Source: Cellulosimicrobium sp. ES-005
GTDB lineage: Bacteria > Actinomycetota > Actinomycetes > Actinomycetales > Cellulomonadaceae
Length of the DNA: 64,000 bases
Direction: 5' to 3'
Assembly (NCBI RefSeq): GCF_040448685.1
Contig: NZ_CP159290.1
Coordinates: 3,472,001-3,536,000, forward strand
The notes beneath the pieces were generated by a model, which made no database searches, was not told the origin of the DNA, and saw only the letters and a list, made by a program, of their open reading frames with translations. Shown here in pieces: positions 7,959-16,943 of this stretch. The first letter of the stretch is position 1, and every line of letters begins with the position of its first letter. A program made the translations under genes and the position numbers.

Positions 7959-8783
7959 ATGGCCAAGAACTCCACGCCCGACTTCGTGCTGCGCCCGTTC
8001 GAGGGGCTCCCCGGCGAGACCGACTGGGTCGCGATGCGCGAGGTCGTGCCCTCGGCCACCGCGACCGCCCGCACGACCGCGGAGCACGGCGCGCGCGACG
8101 TCACCGTCGTGACCGTCCTGCCCGCGGGCTGGGCCGCGCTGCACCGCCAGGACGGCGCGATCCTCCTCGCGGTCCAGACGCTCGCGGGCTCGGGCGACAC
8201 GAGCCGCGACCTCGCCGCGGCGCTGCTGGAGGCGATCGACGCCGAGCCCGGCACGTCCATCGAGATGAGCGCGCTGCCCGACGCCGGCCCGCGCCTGCAG
8301 GACGTCCTCGACCTCTCCGTCCCGTTCGACGTCACCGTCCACGACGACTTCGCGTTCTGGCTCGACCCGGCCGAGGAGGTCACGCCGGACCTGCGCGCGT
8401 CGCTCGACCAGGCGGCCGAGTCGATGGTGCCCACGGTGAAGCTCGACGCCGTCCCCTCGGCGTACTGGTGCCGCATGTCGCGCGAGTTCCTGCGCTGGGC
8501 GCGTCCGGAGCCCGAGGACGCGCTCATCGACGCGATCTCGCGCCTGCACGCGCGGCGCGAGTCGGGCCTCGCGGGCGGCAAGTTCGTCGGCGCGTTCCGG
8601 TCGAGCGGTGTGCTCGTCCCGGTGTGGGAGCTGCCGCGCGGGACGGAGGCCGACGAGCTCGAGGGCCCGGTCGCGGAGCTCGACGCGCTCCTCACGGAGG
8701 CGCTCGCCGTCACGGAGCCGCTCGACGCGAACGAGCGCCGGGCGCGCGCGGGGATCGTGTCGCGCCAGGTGACCCTGCGCTGA
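7959..8783 (+). CDS. DUF5926 family protein
   Basis: 274-residue cytoplasmic protein resembling the actinobacterial DUF5926 group (start MAKNSTPDFVLRPFEGLPGE, mid-part YWCRMSREFLRWARPEPED). No enzymatic motif is visible and the function is unknown. TAGACT (7946-7951) overlaps the pirin TAG stop and lies 7 bp before the ATG, suggesting its own leaderless transcript despite the 10-bp gap to pirin. A 12-bp hairpin terminator follows about 30 bp after the stop. Confidence 0.8.
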   Translation: MAKNSTPDFVLRPFEGLPGETDWVAMREVVPSATATARTTAEHGARDVTVVTVLPAGWAALHRQDGAILLAVQTLAGSGDTSRDLAAALLEAIDAEPGTSIEMSALPDAGPRLQDVLDLSVPFDVTVHDDFAFWLDPAEEVTPDLRASLDQAAESMVPTVKLDAVPSAYWCRMSREFLRWARPEPEDALIDAISRLHARRESGLAGGKFVGAFRSSGVLVPVWELPRGTEADELEGPVAELDALLTEALAVTEPLDANERRARAGIVSRQVTLR

Positions 8784-8814
8784 CGCACCCGCTGCCGGCC
8801 GGCGGCCCGACGCG

Positions 8815-8844
8815 CAGCCCGCCGACGCCCCTGTCGGCGGGCTG
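8815..8844 (+). terminator. Hairpin terminator after DUF5926 gene
   Basis: CAGCCCGCCGAC (8815-8826) pairs perfectly with 8833-8844 around a 6-base loop, about 30 bp after the preceding stop codon. No U-run follows. Confidence 0.65.
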
Positions 8845-8971
8845 TCGCGTCGAGTAGGATCCGGGGGACCTGGGAACGCAGCCCGGTCGTCCTGCGAAGA
8901 TCCCGAGCGGATCTGCTGGTGGAACGACGACACTTCTGCGGCCAACTCTTTGCACTACTAGGCTGGACGGC

Positions 8972-9856
8972 GTGAACGCGGACCATCGGTCGACTGAGTC
9001 GGGGAACAACACGGGCAGTGCTCCTGCCGGCGCGGCGAGCACGCCGCCGACGTACCTCTCGGCGTCCGGCACGCGGGCACGCACGCCCCGGCCGACGACC
9101 GGCGAGGGCCGGACCGGCCGCGCGGTGCGGCAGCGCGTCGCCGTGATCATCCCGGCGAAGGACGAGTCCCGGCGCATCGCCGCGACGGTCCGCGCGGCCA
9201 AGGCGATCCCGCACGTCGACCTCGTGCTCGTCGTGGACGACGGGAGCGAGGACGACACCCAGCACGTCGCGCGCGAGGCCGGCGCCGTCGTCGTGCGCCA
9301 CTCGCACAACCGCGGCAAGGCCGCGGCCATGGAGACCGGCGCGGCCGTCGTCGCGATGCGCGACGCCGCCGACCGTCCCCCGCGCCTCCTGCTCTTCATC
9401 GACGGCGACCTCGGCGAGACCGCCGTGAACACCGCGCCGCTCGTCGCGCCCGTGCTCGACGGGTACGCGGACCTCGCGATCGCGCTGCTCCCGCCGCAGC
9501 CGGGGGCCGGCGGCCGGGGGATCGTCGTCGGGGCCGCGCGCCGCGCGATCCAGTCGCTCACGGGGTGGACCCCGACGCAGCCGCTCTCGGGCATGCGCTG
9601 CCTCACGCGCGAGGCGTTCGAGGCCGCGACCCCGCTCGCGCGCGGCTGGGGCGTGGAGACCGGCATGACGATCGACCTGCTCCGCAAGGGGTACGTCGCC
9701 GTCGAGGTGCCGTGCGACCTGCGCCACCGCGCGTCGTCCAACGACCTCAAGGGCCAGCTCCACCGCGCCGCGCAGTACCGCGACGTGCTCCTGGCCGTGA
9801 ACGCGCGCAAGATGCGCTCCGCCGTCGACCGGGTGCGGGCCGCCGACCAGCACTGA
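8972..9856 (+). CDS. Family 2 glycosyltransferase
   Basis: 294-residue GT-A-type glycosyltransferase, similar to polyprenyl-phosphate and glucosyl-3-phosphoglycerate synthase-like GT2 enzymes. After a ~50-residue Ala/Thr/Pro-rich N-terminus come VAVIIPAKDESRRIAATV (nucleotide-sugar fold), the acidic VVDDGSEDDT, and FIDGDLGET as the likely DxD metal site. No membrane segments are seen, so it probably acts on the cytoplasmic side. The sugar and acceptor cannot be read from sequence. The GTG start at 8972 has TAGGCT 7 bp upstream (8959-8964) and no ribosome binding site. Neighbours give no pathway hint. Confidence 0.85.
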   Translation: MNADHRSTESGNNTGSAPAGAASTPPTYLSASGTRARTPRPTTGEGRTGRAVRQRVAVIIPAKDESRRIAATVRAAKAIPHVDLVLVVDDGSEDDTQHVAREAGAVVVRHSHNRGKAAAMETGAAVVAMRDAADRPPRLLLFIDGDLGETAVNTAPLVAPVLDGYADLAIALLPPQPGAGGRGIVVGAARRAIQSLTGWTPTQPLSGMRCLTREAFEAATPLARGWGVETGMTIDLLRKGYVAVEVPCDLRHRASSNDLKGQLHRAAQYRDVLLAVNARKMRSAVDRVRAADQH

Positions 9857-10005
9857 GCCCGGCCCGGCGACCGCCCGGCGCGTCGTCCCGTCCCGCGGGT
9901 GGCGAGCGTCTCCGGGGGAGCCCACCCTGGGTGGACGGAGCACGGTGTCGTGCCCGGTGGCTCGCGTCCGCGCGAGGCCGCACCGACGACGACGGGGGCA
10001 TCGCC

Positions 10006-10953
10006 ATGTGCACGGGCATCAGGTTCTCGGACGGCAGGGGGAGCGTCTACCTCGCACGGAACCTCGACTGGACGAGCGGGTACGGGCAACGGGTGGTGCT
10101 GACGCCCACCGGGTACGCGCCGAGGTCACCGTTCGGCGCGGTGCCCGCCATCCGGCACGCGACGCTCGGCATGGGCATCGTGGCGGAGGGGACGCCGCTC
10201 TACTTCGACTGCGGCAACGACGCGGGCCTCGCCGTCGCGGGGCTCAACTTCCCGGGATACGCGGCCTACGCGCCCGGCCCGGTCGACGGCGCGGTCAACG
10301 TCGCCGCGTACGAGCTCCCGCTGTGGGTGTGCTCGCAGTTCGCGACGGTGGACGAGGTGGAGGCCGCGCTCCAGGACGTCGTGGTCGTCGACCGACCGAT
10401 CGACGACACCTACCCGAGCTCGATGCTGCACTGGATCGTCGCCGACGCGACGCGCGCCGTCGTCGTCGAGCACACGGCGGACGGGATGCACGTCTTCCAC
10501 GACGACGTCGACGTCCTCACGAACCAGCCCGGGTTCGGCTGGCACCACGAGAACCTGCGCAACTACCTCAACACCTCGCCCGACTTCCCCGGGGACACGG
10601 AGCTGGGCGGGGCGGTCCTCACCCCGTTCGGCTCGGGCTCGCACATGCGCGGCATCCCGGGGGACTACTACTCGCCGTCGCGGTTCGTCCGCGCCGCCTA
10701 CGTCAACGCCCACTACCCGACGCAGGAGAGCGAGGAGCAGAACGTCAGCCGCGCCTTCCACACGCTGCAGCAGGTCGCGATGGTCGAGGGCAGCGCCGTG
10801 ATGGCGTCGGGCGAGTCCGAGATCACCGTCTACACGGGGCTGTTCTCCTCGCGCACGTCGACCTACTACTGGAACACCTACGAGGACCCGGCGGTCCGGA
10901 GCGTCGCGATGTCCGACCTCGCGGCGGGCGGCACCGAGCTCGTGCTCGCGTAG
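10006..10953 (+). CDS. Choloylglycine hydrolase (bile-salt-hydrolase type)
   Basis: 315-residue Ntn-hydrolase of the linear amide C-N hydrolase family. Cys2 (MCTGIRF) becomes the nucleophile after removal of Met. Arg18 and Asp21 in ARNLDW, Asn173 in DVLTNQP and Arg226 in SPSRFVR match the bile-salt-hydrolase active-site set. Stretches such as AGLNFPGYA, GMHVFHDDVDVLTNQP and GIPGD-SPSRFVR-AYVNAHYP look especially close to bifidobacterial bile salt hydrolases rather than to penicillin V acylases. No signal peptide is present, so it is cytoplasmic. The start is fixed by the obligatory Met-Cys. The natural substrate in a non-gut actinobacterium might instead be an N-acyl amide or acyl-homoserine lactone. 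The next gene is convergent, 10 bp away. Confidence 0.9.
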   Translation: MCTGIRFSDGRGSVYLARNLDWTSGYGQRVVLTPTGYAPRSPFGAVPAIRHATLGMGIVAEGTPLYFDCGNDAGLAVAGLNFPGYAAYAPGPVDGAVNVAAYELPLWVCSQFATVDEVEAALQDVVVVDRPIDDTYPSSMLHWIVADATRAVVVEHTADGMHVFHDDVDVLTNQPGFGWHHENLRNYLNTSPDFPGDTELGGAVLTPFGSGSHMRGIPGDYYSPSRFVRAAYVNAHYPTQESEEQNVSRAFHTLQQVAMVEGSAVMASGESEITVYTGLFSSRTSTYYWNTYEDPAVRSVAMSDLAAGGTELVLA

Positions 10954-10963
10954 GAGGGGAGGC

Positions 10964-13900
10964 TCAGCGCGCCGCGCTCTGCACCCGTGAGGTGGAGTCC
11001 TCCGGCTCGCTCCCGGCCGCGTCCGGCGCGGCGCCCGGCGTGCCCTCCCGGGAGCCCGGCACCTCCTCGGTCCCGGTGCCGTCAGCGGCGGCGTGCAGCG
11101 CCGCGACGGTGAGCAGCGGCACCGCCGGGATGAGCGCGATGAGCGCGATGCGCACGCCGAAGTCGTTGACCAGCGACCCGGCGACGCACACGATCCACAG
11201 GGCGAGCACGGTCGGGCGCACGAGCGGCCACGCGGCCTCGGTCCGCGCGAACCACCCCGGCGTGAACCGCCGCGGCCAGAACAGCACGAGCGCCGTCGCG
11301 ACGAGGACGAGGATCGTCAGCCACACGGGCACGCCGCCCAGCACGGAGCGGGCCGCGTAGCCGGCCTTGCGGAGCAGGGTCTCCCACGCCGAGCCGTCCA
11401 CGACCTGGCCGACGAACCGGCCGAGGTGCGAGCGCTCGTCGGCCGGGCGCAGCCAGTCGAGCACGCCGACCGCGGCGACGAGGCCGACGCCGGCGGCGGC
11501 GACGAGCAGGAACCGCCGCCACGTGACCCGGGCCCCGGACGCCGCCAGCCCCAGCACGGCGAACGCCGGCACGACGACGAGCCCGCCGCCGAGGTCGGCC
11601 CCGAGGGTCGGCCACACGTCCACGACCATCGTCACCACGCCGATGACGCCCACGACCGTCGCGGCCACGTACCGGCGCCCGCGGGCCACGAGCCACTGGG
11701 CGAGCGCGGCCGCGAGGACGAGCGCCGCGACCGCGTACACGGAGAACGTCGGGTTGCCGAACCCGTAGAACCGCGCGCCGAACGTCGGTGCGGAGCCGAG
11801 CGGGCTGGCGCGGTTCAGCGGCGTCCCGACGAGCGCGTCGAGCGTGAGCACCGCGAAGGTGATCCCGGCGACGATCCCCGGCCCGAGCCACACGGGACGC
11901 CGCGGGGCGAGCGCGCCGAGCGCGGCGACGGCCGCCGTCGCGAGCACGGTCGACACGACGATCGCGAGGGTCTGGTTCGCGAACCGCCACCAGCCGGTGA
12001 GCGACACGAGGAAGGCCGCGGTCGGGACGGCGGCCACGACGAGCGCGGCCCCGCGCGCCCAGTGGGCGCCCCGGGCCCAGCGGGCGCGCGCCCGGTCGCC
12101 GGTCGCGCGCGCGGCCCGCGGCGCGAGCAGCAGGCACAGCCCGGCGATGGCGAGGCCCGCGTAGAGCGGCACGTCGACGAACGCGGTGTAGACGGCGCGC
12201 CGCACGTGGTCGCGCGTCGTGAGGTCGGCGAGCGCGTCCGCGGTCGAGGTCGCGTCCGGGGGCCGCGGCGAGCCCCACGCCAGCGGCGTGTCCTGGATGC
12301 GTGCGGGGGTCGCGACGCCGGCGGCGTCGAGCACGGTCGCCGGGACGTCGAGCACGCGCGCGACGCCGTCGGTCCGCGTGGCCGCGCTCGTCACGTAGCG
12401 CGCCTGCTCGGGGCCGTCGAACGACGGTCGCACGAGCGTCGCGCCGAGCGCCGGGCGCGTCCCGGGCGTGCCCGCGACGTCGACGACGAGCACCGTCGTC
12501 CCGGTCGGGGTGGCGTCGAGCACGGCGCCCACGGTGGCGTCCACGGCGGCGAGCCGGTCCGTCCGCAGGGAGGCCCGCAGCGCGGCGCGCTCCTCGGCCG
12601 GGAGGTCGGGGTCGACCGTCGGGGTCGTCGCGTCGCCGGCGTCGACGACGGTCACGGGGCACGCGAACGCGTCGCTCCCGGGGGTGGTCGCGCGCGCGAG
12701 GTCCCGGTAGCGCGCGACGTCGCCCCGCGAGTCCGCGAGGGCGATCGCCGCACCGGGCCCGACGGCCGTCGCGCACACGGTGCTCGTCGAGGCGCCCGAC
12801 GAGGCGCCCGCGACGTCGCCGGTGAGCGCGTCGCCGAGCACGCCCAGCCGTGCCTGGTAGCCCGAGCCGTGCTGCAGCGCGACGAGCTCGTCCCAGCCCT
12901 CGACGTGCGCGCCGTCGGCGGCCTCGGTGGAGGTGACGGGCTGCGCCGTCGGGCACTCCCACGTGCCGTCGGGCGCGCGCTGCGTCGCGACCTCGGCGAG
13001 CTGCCCGGCCGAGAGCGCTAGCCAGCCGCCGACGGTGCAGCGGCTCGCCGCTCCGGTCGGCTGGGCGACGCCGCCGGCGCCGGCACCGTCGGTGAGCAGG
13101 GCGTGCAGGTTCGGCGTCGTCGCCGCCGTGACGTCGCTCCACGTGACGCCCGTGGTCCCGACGACGACGAGCGGCCGGTCGGTGGCGATGGCGTCCGCAC
13201 GGGTCACGGCCGCCTCGCCGCCCGCGGGCGCGGCGCTGGACGTGGGACGCAGCCCACCCGAGGCGAGCACCGTCGACACGAGCAGGACGACGAGCAGGAG
13301 CCCGCCCCCGACCGTGAGGAGCATCGTGGGCATGTGCCGGATCCCCGGTTCGGGGAGCGCGGACGCCGGGCGTCGCGGCGCCTCGCGCGCGAGGAAGCCG
13401 GGCACGATCATCGCGGTCCCGACGACGACGACCATGACGGCGATGATGATGCCCGAGTCGTTGAGCACGGAGCCGACCCCCGCGACGACCACGAGCGCGA
13501 CCACGAGCTCGCGCAGCAGCGGCCACCGTTCGTAGGCACGCGCGACCTCGGGCAGACGGAAGCGCTCCGGACGCAGCGCCGCGAGGGCGGCGAGGACGAC
13601 GAGCACCGCCGCGACGGCGCCCGCCGGCTGTGCGACGGTGTGCCAGGCCCCGAGGGCCTTGCGTCCGATGACCTCGAGCGCCGCCCCGTCGAGGACGGTC
13701 TGCACGAACCCGCCGAGGTGCGAGCTGCCCCCGGGCAGCAGCCAGTCCACCACCGCGACGACGGCGACCACGAGCACGGTGAGCCCCGCGACGACGAGCG
13801 CTCGCAGCCACGTGATCCGCACCCGGCCGACGAGCAGCGCCAGGACGGCGAACGCGGGGACGAGCGCGAGGATCCCGCCGAAGTCGGCGCCGAACGCGGG

Positions 13901-15673
13901 CCAGCCGTCGATGACGATCGTCACCGCCCCGACCGCGACCACGAGCCACGCCGCGAGCCGCCGCCGTCCCCGGGCGAGCGCCGTGGACGCCAGGCCGCCG
14001 GCGAGCACGAGGCCCGCGACCGCGTACACGGCGAACGTCACGTTGTTGAAGCCGTAGAAGCGCGTGAAGCCCGCGACGGCGGACGTGCCGAGCAGGGACG
14101 CCTGCTGGAGGGTCGTGCCCGTCGCGCCGTCGACCGTGAGGACGAGCCACGTGACGCCCGCGAGCGCCGTCGGCAGCGCCCACGGTCGGCGCGGGAGGAG
14201 GCGCGAGGCGGCCCACGCGACGAGGGCGACGGCGACGGCGCTGACGGCGAGGGCGAGGGTGAGTGCGGGCGCCGGCGCGCTCCACACCCACCACCGCGAC
14301 AGGCTCGCGAGGGAGGCTGCGACGGGGGCAGCGGCCGCGACCAGGAGCACCGCGGACAGGACGCGCAGGCCGGCCGGGCCGGGGCGCGCCGGCAGCCCGC
14401 GCCGCGCGGCCGCGCGGCGCACCCAGAGCGCCCCGCCGAGCGCGACGACGAGCGTCGCGACGAGCAGCCCGACGAGCACGGGGTAGAGCGTCGGGATGGT
14501 GCTCGTGAGGACGTTGAGGTACTGCCGGTTCTCGACCGTGCGCGCCACGTCCATGCGTCGGACCTCGCCCAGCGACAGCGGTGCGCCGTCCAGACCCTCG
14601 GTGCTCCCGCCCGCCTCCTCGACGACGGTCGCCGTGAGGTCGACGAGCTGGACGATGCCGTCCTTCTGCGTGCTCGGGGAGTGCAGCCAGCGGCTCGTGG
14701 GCTCGCCCTTGCGCCAGTCGACGACGACCGGGAGCCCCGGCTCGCCGACCGGCCCCGAGGGCACGCCCGCGACGAGCACCCGCGTCCCGCGGTCGACCTC
14801 GTCCATGACGCGCGCGAGCGCCTCGTCGAGCGCGTCGAGGCTCTGCCCCCGCCCGGGGGAGGAGTCGACGATCTCGCCCTGGTCGACCACCGTCACGTCG
14901 CACGCGTCGAGCCCACCCTCGGGCAGCGCCGCGAGCGCGGACGCGTACCGCTCGACGTGCCCGTTCGCGTCGGCGAGCATCACGGCCGCGCCCGGCCCGA
15001 CCGCCGTCGTGCAGACGCCGGTCTCGGCGAGCCGCGTCGCGAGGGTCCCGGGCGCGTGGTGCGTCGTCGGGGCGGCGGCCTCCTCCTCGGAGGGCGCCGT
15101 GAGCGTCGCCCACCCGGGGACGTCGGCGGGCAGCGCCTCGGGCGCGGTCGCTCCCGACGTCGTCGGGGTGGGGACGGGGAGCGGCGGGCAGCCCGGCGTG
15201 GGCGGCTCGGCGCTGACGGGCGGCGCCTCCACCGGCTCGTCGGCCGCCGGGTCGGAGGACGAGACCATCTGCCCGGCGGACAGCGTGAGCCACGCGTCCG
15301 TGGCGCAGGACGTCCGCCCCACGCCGAGCGACGCGACCGACCCCGTCCGGATCATCGACCACAGCGTGGGCGTCGCGGTGGGCGAGACGTCGCTCCAGTA
15401 CAGGCCCGCCACCGCGACGAGCACCACGGGGCGCGGGTCGTGCGTCGGCGCGGTGCCGGTCGTCCTGCCCGTCGCGGCGGCGCTCGTGGTGCCGGTCGCG
15501 GTCGCGGTCGTGCCCGACGGCGTCGCGGCCGCTGCCGGCGCGGCGACGGTCCCGAGGAGGGCGAGCAGGGTCAGGGCGACCGCCGCCGCGAGCGCGGTCG
15601 CCCGCGTGCCCGTCGCTCCCCGGCGTGCGGGGAGGGTGCGGGCAGGGGGGAGCGCGGCGGCCGGGAACGTCAC
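10964..15673 (-). CDS. Giant membrane protein with tandemly duplicated ectodomain-membrane unit
   Basis: 1,569-residue protein of unknown function. Signal-like segment at residues 25-50, then two copies of one module. Copy A has an ectodomain at about 80-385 and about nine membrane helices to 760; copy B has an ectodomain at about 832-1150 and membrane helices to 1530. Paired motifs prove the duplication: YWSDVSPTATPTL/TWSDVTAATTPNL, TSCATDAWLTLSAGQ/SRCTVGGWLALSAGQ, CTTAVGPGAAVMLAD/CATAVGPGAAIALAD, RFYGFNNVTFAVYAVA/RFYGFGNPTFSVYAVA, and WPAFGADFGG/WPTLGADLGG. The ectodomain start weakly recalls alkaline-phosphatase-superfamily proteins, but I see no sure metal site. GTG start at 15673 with TAGGCT 6 bp upstream, so probably leaderless. 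Confidence 0.85.
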   Translation of the reverse strand: MTFPAAALPPARTLPARRGATGTRATALAAAVALTLLALLGTVAAPAAAATPSGTTATATGTTSAAATGRTTGTAPTHDPRPVVLVAVAGLYWSDVSPTATPTLWSMIRTGSVASLGVGRTSCATDAWLTLSAGQMVSSSDPAADEPVEAPPVSAEPPTPGCPPLPVPTPTTSGATAPEALPADVPGWATLTAPSEEEAAAPTTHHAPGTLATRLAETGVCTTAVGPGAAVMLADANGHVERYASALAALPEGGLDACDVTVVDQGEIVDSSPGRGQSLDALDEALARVMDEVDRGTRVLVAGVPSGPVGEPGLPVVVDWRKGEPTSRWLHSPSTQKDGIVQLVDLTATVVEEAGGSTEGLDGAPLSLGEVRRMDVARTVENRQYLNVLTSTIPTLYPVLVGLLVATLVVALGGALWVRRAAARRGLPARPGPAGLRVLSAVLLVAAAAPVAASLASLSRWWVWSAPAPALTLALAVSAVAVALVAWAASRLLPRRPWALPTALAGVTWLVLTVDGATGTTLQQASLLGTSAVAGFTRFYGFNNVTFAVYAVAGLVLAGGLASTALARGRRRLAAWLVVAVGAVTIVIDGWPAFGADFGGILALVPAFAVLALLVGRVRITWLRALVVAGLTVLVVAVVAVVDWLLPGGSSHLGGFVQTVLDGAALEVIGRKALGAWHTVAQPAGAVAAVLVVLAALAALRPERFRLPEVARAYERWPLLRELVVALVVVAGVGSVLNDSGIIIAVMVVVVGTAMIVPGFLAREAPRRPASALPEPGIRHMPTMLLTVGGGLLLVVLLVSTVLASGGLRPTSSAAPAGGEAAVTRADAIATDRPLVVVGTTGVTWSDVTAATTPNLHALLTDGAGAGGVAQPTGAASRCTVGGWLALSAGQLAEVATQRAPDGTWECPTAQPVTSTEAADGAHVEGWDELVALQHGSGYQARLGVLGDALTGDVAGASSGASTSTVCATAVGPGAAIALADSRGDVARYRDLARATTPGSDAFACPVTVVDAGDATTPTVDPDLPAEERAALRASLRTDRLAAVDATVGAVLDATPTGTTVLVVDVAGTPGTRPALGATLVRPSFDGPEQARYVTSAATRTDGVARVLDVPATVLDAAGVATPARIQDTPLAWGSPRPPDATSTADALADLTTRDHVRRAVYTAFVDVPLYAGLAIAGLCLLLAPRAARATGDRARARWARGAHWARGAALVVAAVPTAAFLVSLTGWWRFANQTLAIVVSTVLATAAVAALGALAPRRPVWLGPGIVAGITFAVLTLDALVGTPLNRASPLGSAPTFGARFYGFGNPTFSVYAVAALVLAAALAQWLVARGRRYVAATVVGVIGVVTMVVDVWPTLGADLGGGLVVVPAFAVLGLAASGARVTWRRFLLVAAAGVGLVAAVGVLDWLRPADERSHLGRFVGQVVDGSAWETLLRKAGYAARSVLGGVPVWLTILVLVATALVLFWPRRFTPGWFARTEAAWPLVRPTVLALWIVCVAGSLVNDFGVRIALIALIPAVPLLTVAALHAAADGTGTEEVPGSREGTPGAAPDAAGSEPEDSTSRVQSAAR

Positions 15674-15793
15674 CGGACCAGCCTACGGGGGCGCCTCGCG
15701 CCCGGACCGGGCCGACGAGCGGCGTCGTCGCAGGTCCGCGCGGGACGCTCACGCGCCCTCCACGCCCGCTGCGCGGGTATGCGCTGGACGGCC

Positions 15794-15834
15794 AAACTTG
15801 TACCCGTGTACAAATTGGGTCCATGTACAAGTTT
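15794..15834 (+). promoter_or_regulatory. Palindromic operator region for FBP/TetR operon
   Basis: Two nested palindromes: TTGTACCCGTGTACAA (15798-15813), and the 10-bp arms AAACTTGTAC (15794-15803) and GTACAAGTTT (15825-15834). The half-site TTGTAC/GTACAA occurs three to four times in 41 bp, just before the FBP gene. The TetR protein encoded by the second gene is the likely binder. Confidence 0.7.
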
Positions 15835-15845
15835 GGGAGCCGACC

Positions 15846-16370
15846 GTGCGACCGCTGAGCCGTGCCGAGGCGCGCGCCGCGATCGTGAACACCGACCCGT
15901 CGGAGGGCAGGGTCCGCCTGCCTGCGCACTTCGACGCTCTGCGCTGGGACGATCTCGACTACCTCGGGTGGCGGGACCCCCGGGCGCCCCAGCGCGCCTT
16001 CCTCGTGGCCGAGGGCCTCGACGGCCGTGCGCTGGGCGCGGTCCTGCGCCAGAGCCCGAGCCACGCGGAGACCGGAGGGCGCGCGGTCATGTGCGCCCTC
16101 TGCCGCTTCACGAGGCGCTTCAACGAGGTGGCGCTCTTCGCCGCTCCCCGGCCGTCGTCCGACAAGAGGCGACGCCTGAGCACCGTGGGCATCCTCGTCT
16201 GCACCGATCTGGACTGCGGCCGGAACGTGCTGGCTGCCCCCGTGCGAGGCCCGCTCGACCCGCCCGCGGAGGAGGTCGTCCGGGCTCGCCGGGCGGGGCT
16301 CCGGACGCGTACTCTCGCGTTCCTGCACGGCCTGACCGACGGCGCCGGCACGACACGGACGAGGAGCTGA
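15846..16370 (+). CDS. FBP domain (FusB-like, treble-clef zinc finger) protein
   Basis: 174-residue protein with the FBP_C-type treble-clef zinc finger. Cys83 and Cys86 (MCALCRF) pair with Cys119 and Cys124 (VCTDLDC) as zinc ligands. Despite its old name (fibronectin-binding), this family includes FusB-type proteins that bind elongation factor G and free it from stalled ribosomes; FusB-like activity here is inference. The GTG start at 15846 has GGGAG 6 bp upstream. It forms an operon with the TetR gene two bases downstream and sits behind the TTGTAC operator array. Confidence 0.75.
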   Translation: MRPLSRAEARAAIVNTDPSEGRVRLPAHFDALRWDDLDYLGWRDPRAPQRAFLVAEGLDGRALGAVLRQSPSHAETGGRAVMCALCRFTRRFNEVALFAAPRPSSDKRRRLSTVGILVCTDLDCGRNVLAAPVRGPLDPPAEEVVRARRAGLRTRTLAFLHGLTDGAGTTRTRS

Positions 16371-16372
16371 CG

Positions 16373-16927
16373 ATGGCCTACCTGCCGCGCGCGGAGCGTC
16401 GGGACTCGATCGTCGCCGCAGCGGCCGCCGTCGTGCGCCGTGCCGGGCTCGGCGCCGTCACCGCGCGCGTCGTGGCCGACGAGCTCGGTGGCTCCCCCGG
16501 CCAGATCCACCACCACTTCGCGTCGACGGACGAGCTCGTCGCGGAGGCCTGGCGGCGCTATGCCCGAGAGGAGATCGTCGCCTTCGAGGGCGCGTCCCGC
16601 GGTCTGGCGCCGCGCGCGGGGCTCGAGCTCTTCTTCGAGGACCTCGTCGGTCCGGACGGTGACGGCCGGGCCCTGGCGCTCTGGGCCGAGGCGGGCGCCC
16701 ACGCCCAGCTGCGGCCGGAGGTCGCGGACGCCTACGTGGAGACGCTCGACCACCTGGTCGCCGTCCTCGCGGACGTCCTCGGCGGCCCGGATCGCCGCGA
16801 CGCCGCGGGCAGGGTGCTCATGGTCGGCGTCGGCCTGGCGGGGCTGAGCCGGGTGGGTGGGGCCGCGGCGATCCCTCCGCGCGCGGTCATGCGGTCGGCG
16901 ATCGACACGGAGACGACGTCGCGCTGA
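16373..16927 (+). CDS. TetR family regulator
   Basis: 184-residue TetR repressor: helix-turn-helix around residues 10-55 (VTARVVADELGGSPGQIHHHF), then a BetI-like ligand domain with the typical LALWAEAGAHAQLRPEV segment. It starts 2 bp after the FBP stop codon, with GAGGAG as ribosome binding site overlapping the end of that gene. Translational coupling and autorepression through the upstream TTGTAC palindromes are likely. The effector is unknown. Confidence 0.9.
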   Translation: MAYLPRAERRDSIVAAAAAVVRRAGLGAVTARVVADELGGSPGQIHHHFASTDELVAEAWRRYAREEIVAFEGASRGLAPRAGLELFFEDLVGPDGDGRALALWAEAGAHAQLRPEVADAYVETLDHLVAVLADVLGGPDRRDAAGRVLMVGVGLAGLSRVGGAAAIPPRAVMRSAIDTETTSR

Positions 16928-16943
16928 CGGCACGGCACGCGGG

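Noticed and set aside
11082-16328. Very long open frames on both strands overlapping 11-16 kb, up to 1,748 codons
   Set aside because: They are shadow frames of the 1,569-residue gene: Arg/Ala/Pro-rich text typical of high-GC antisense or shifted frames, with no domain or start signal.
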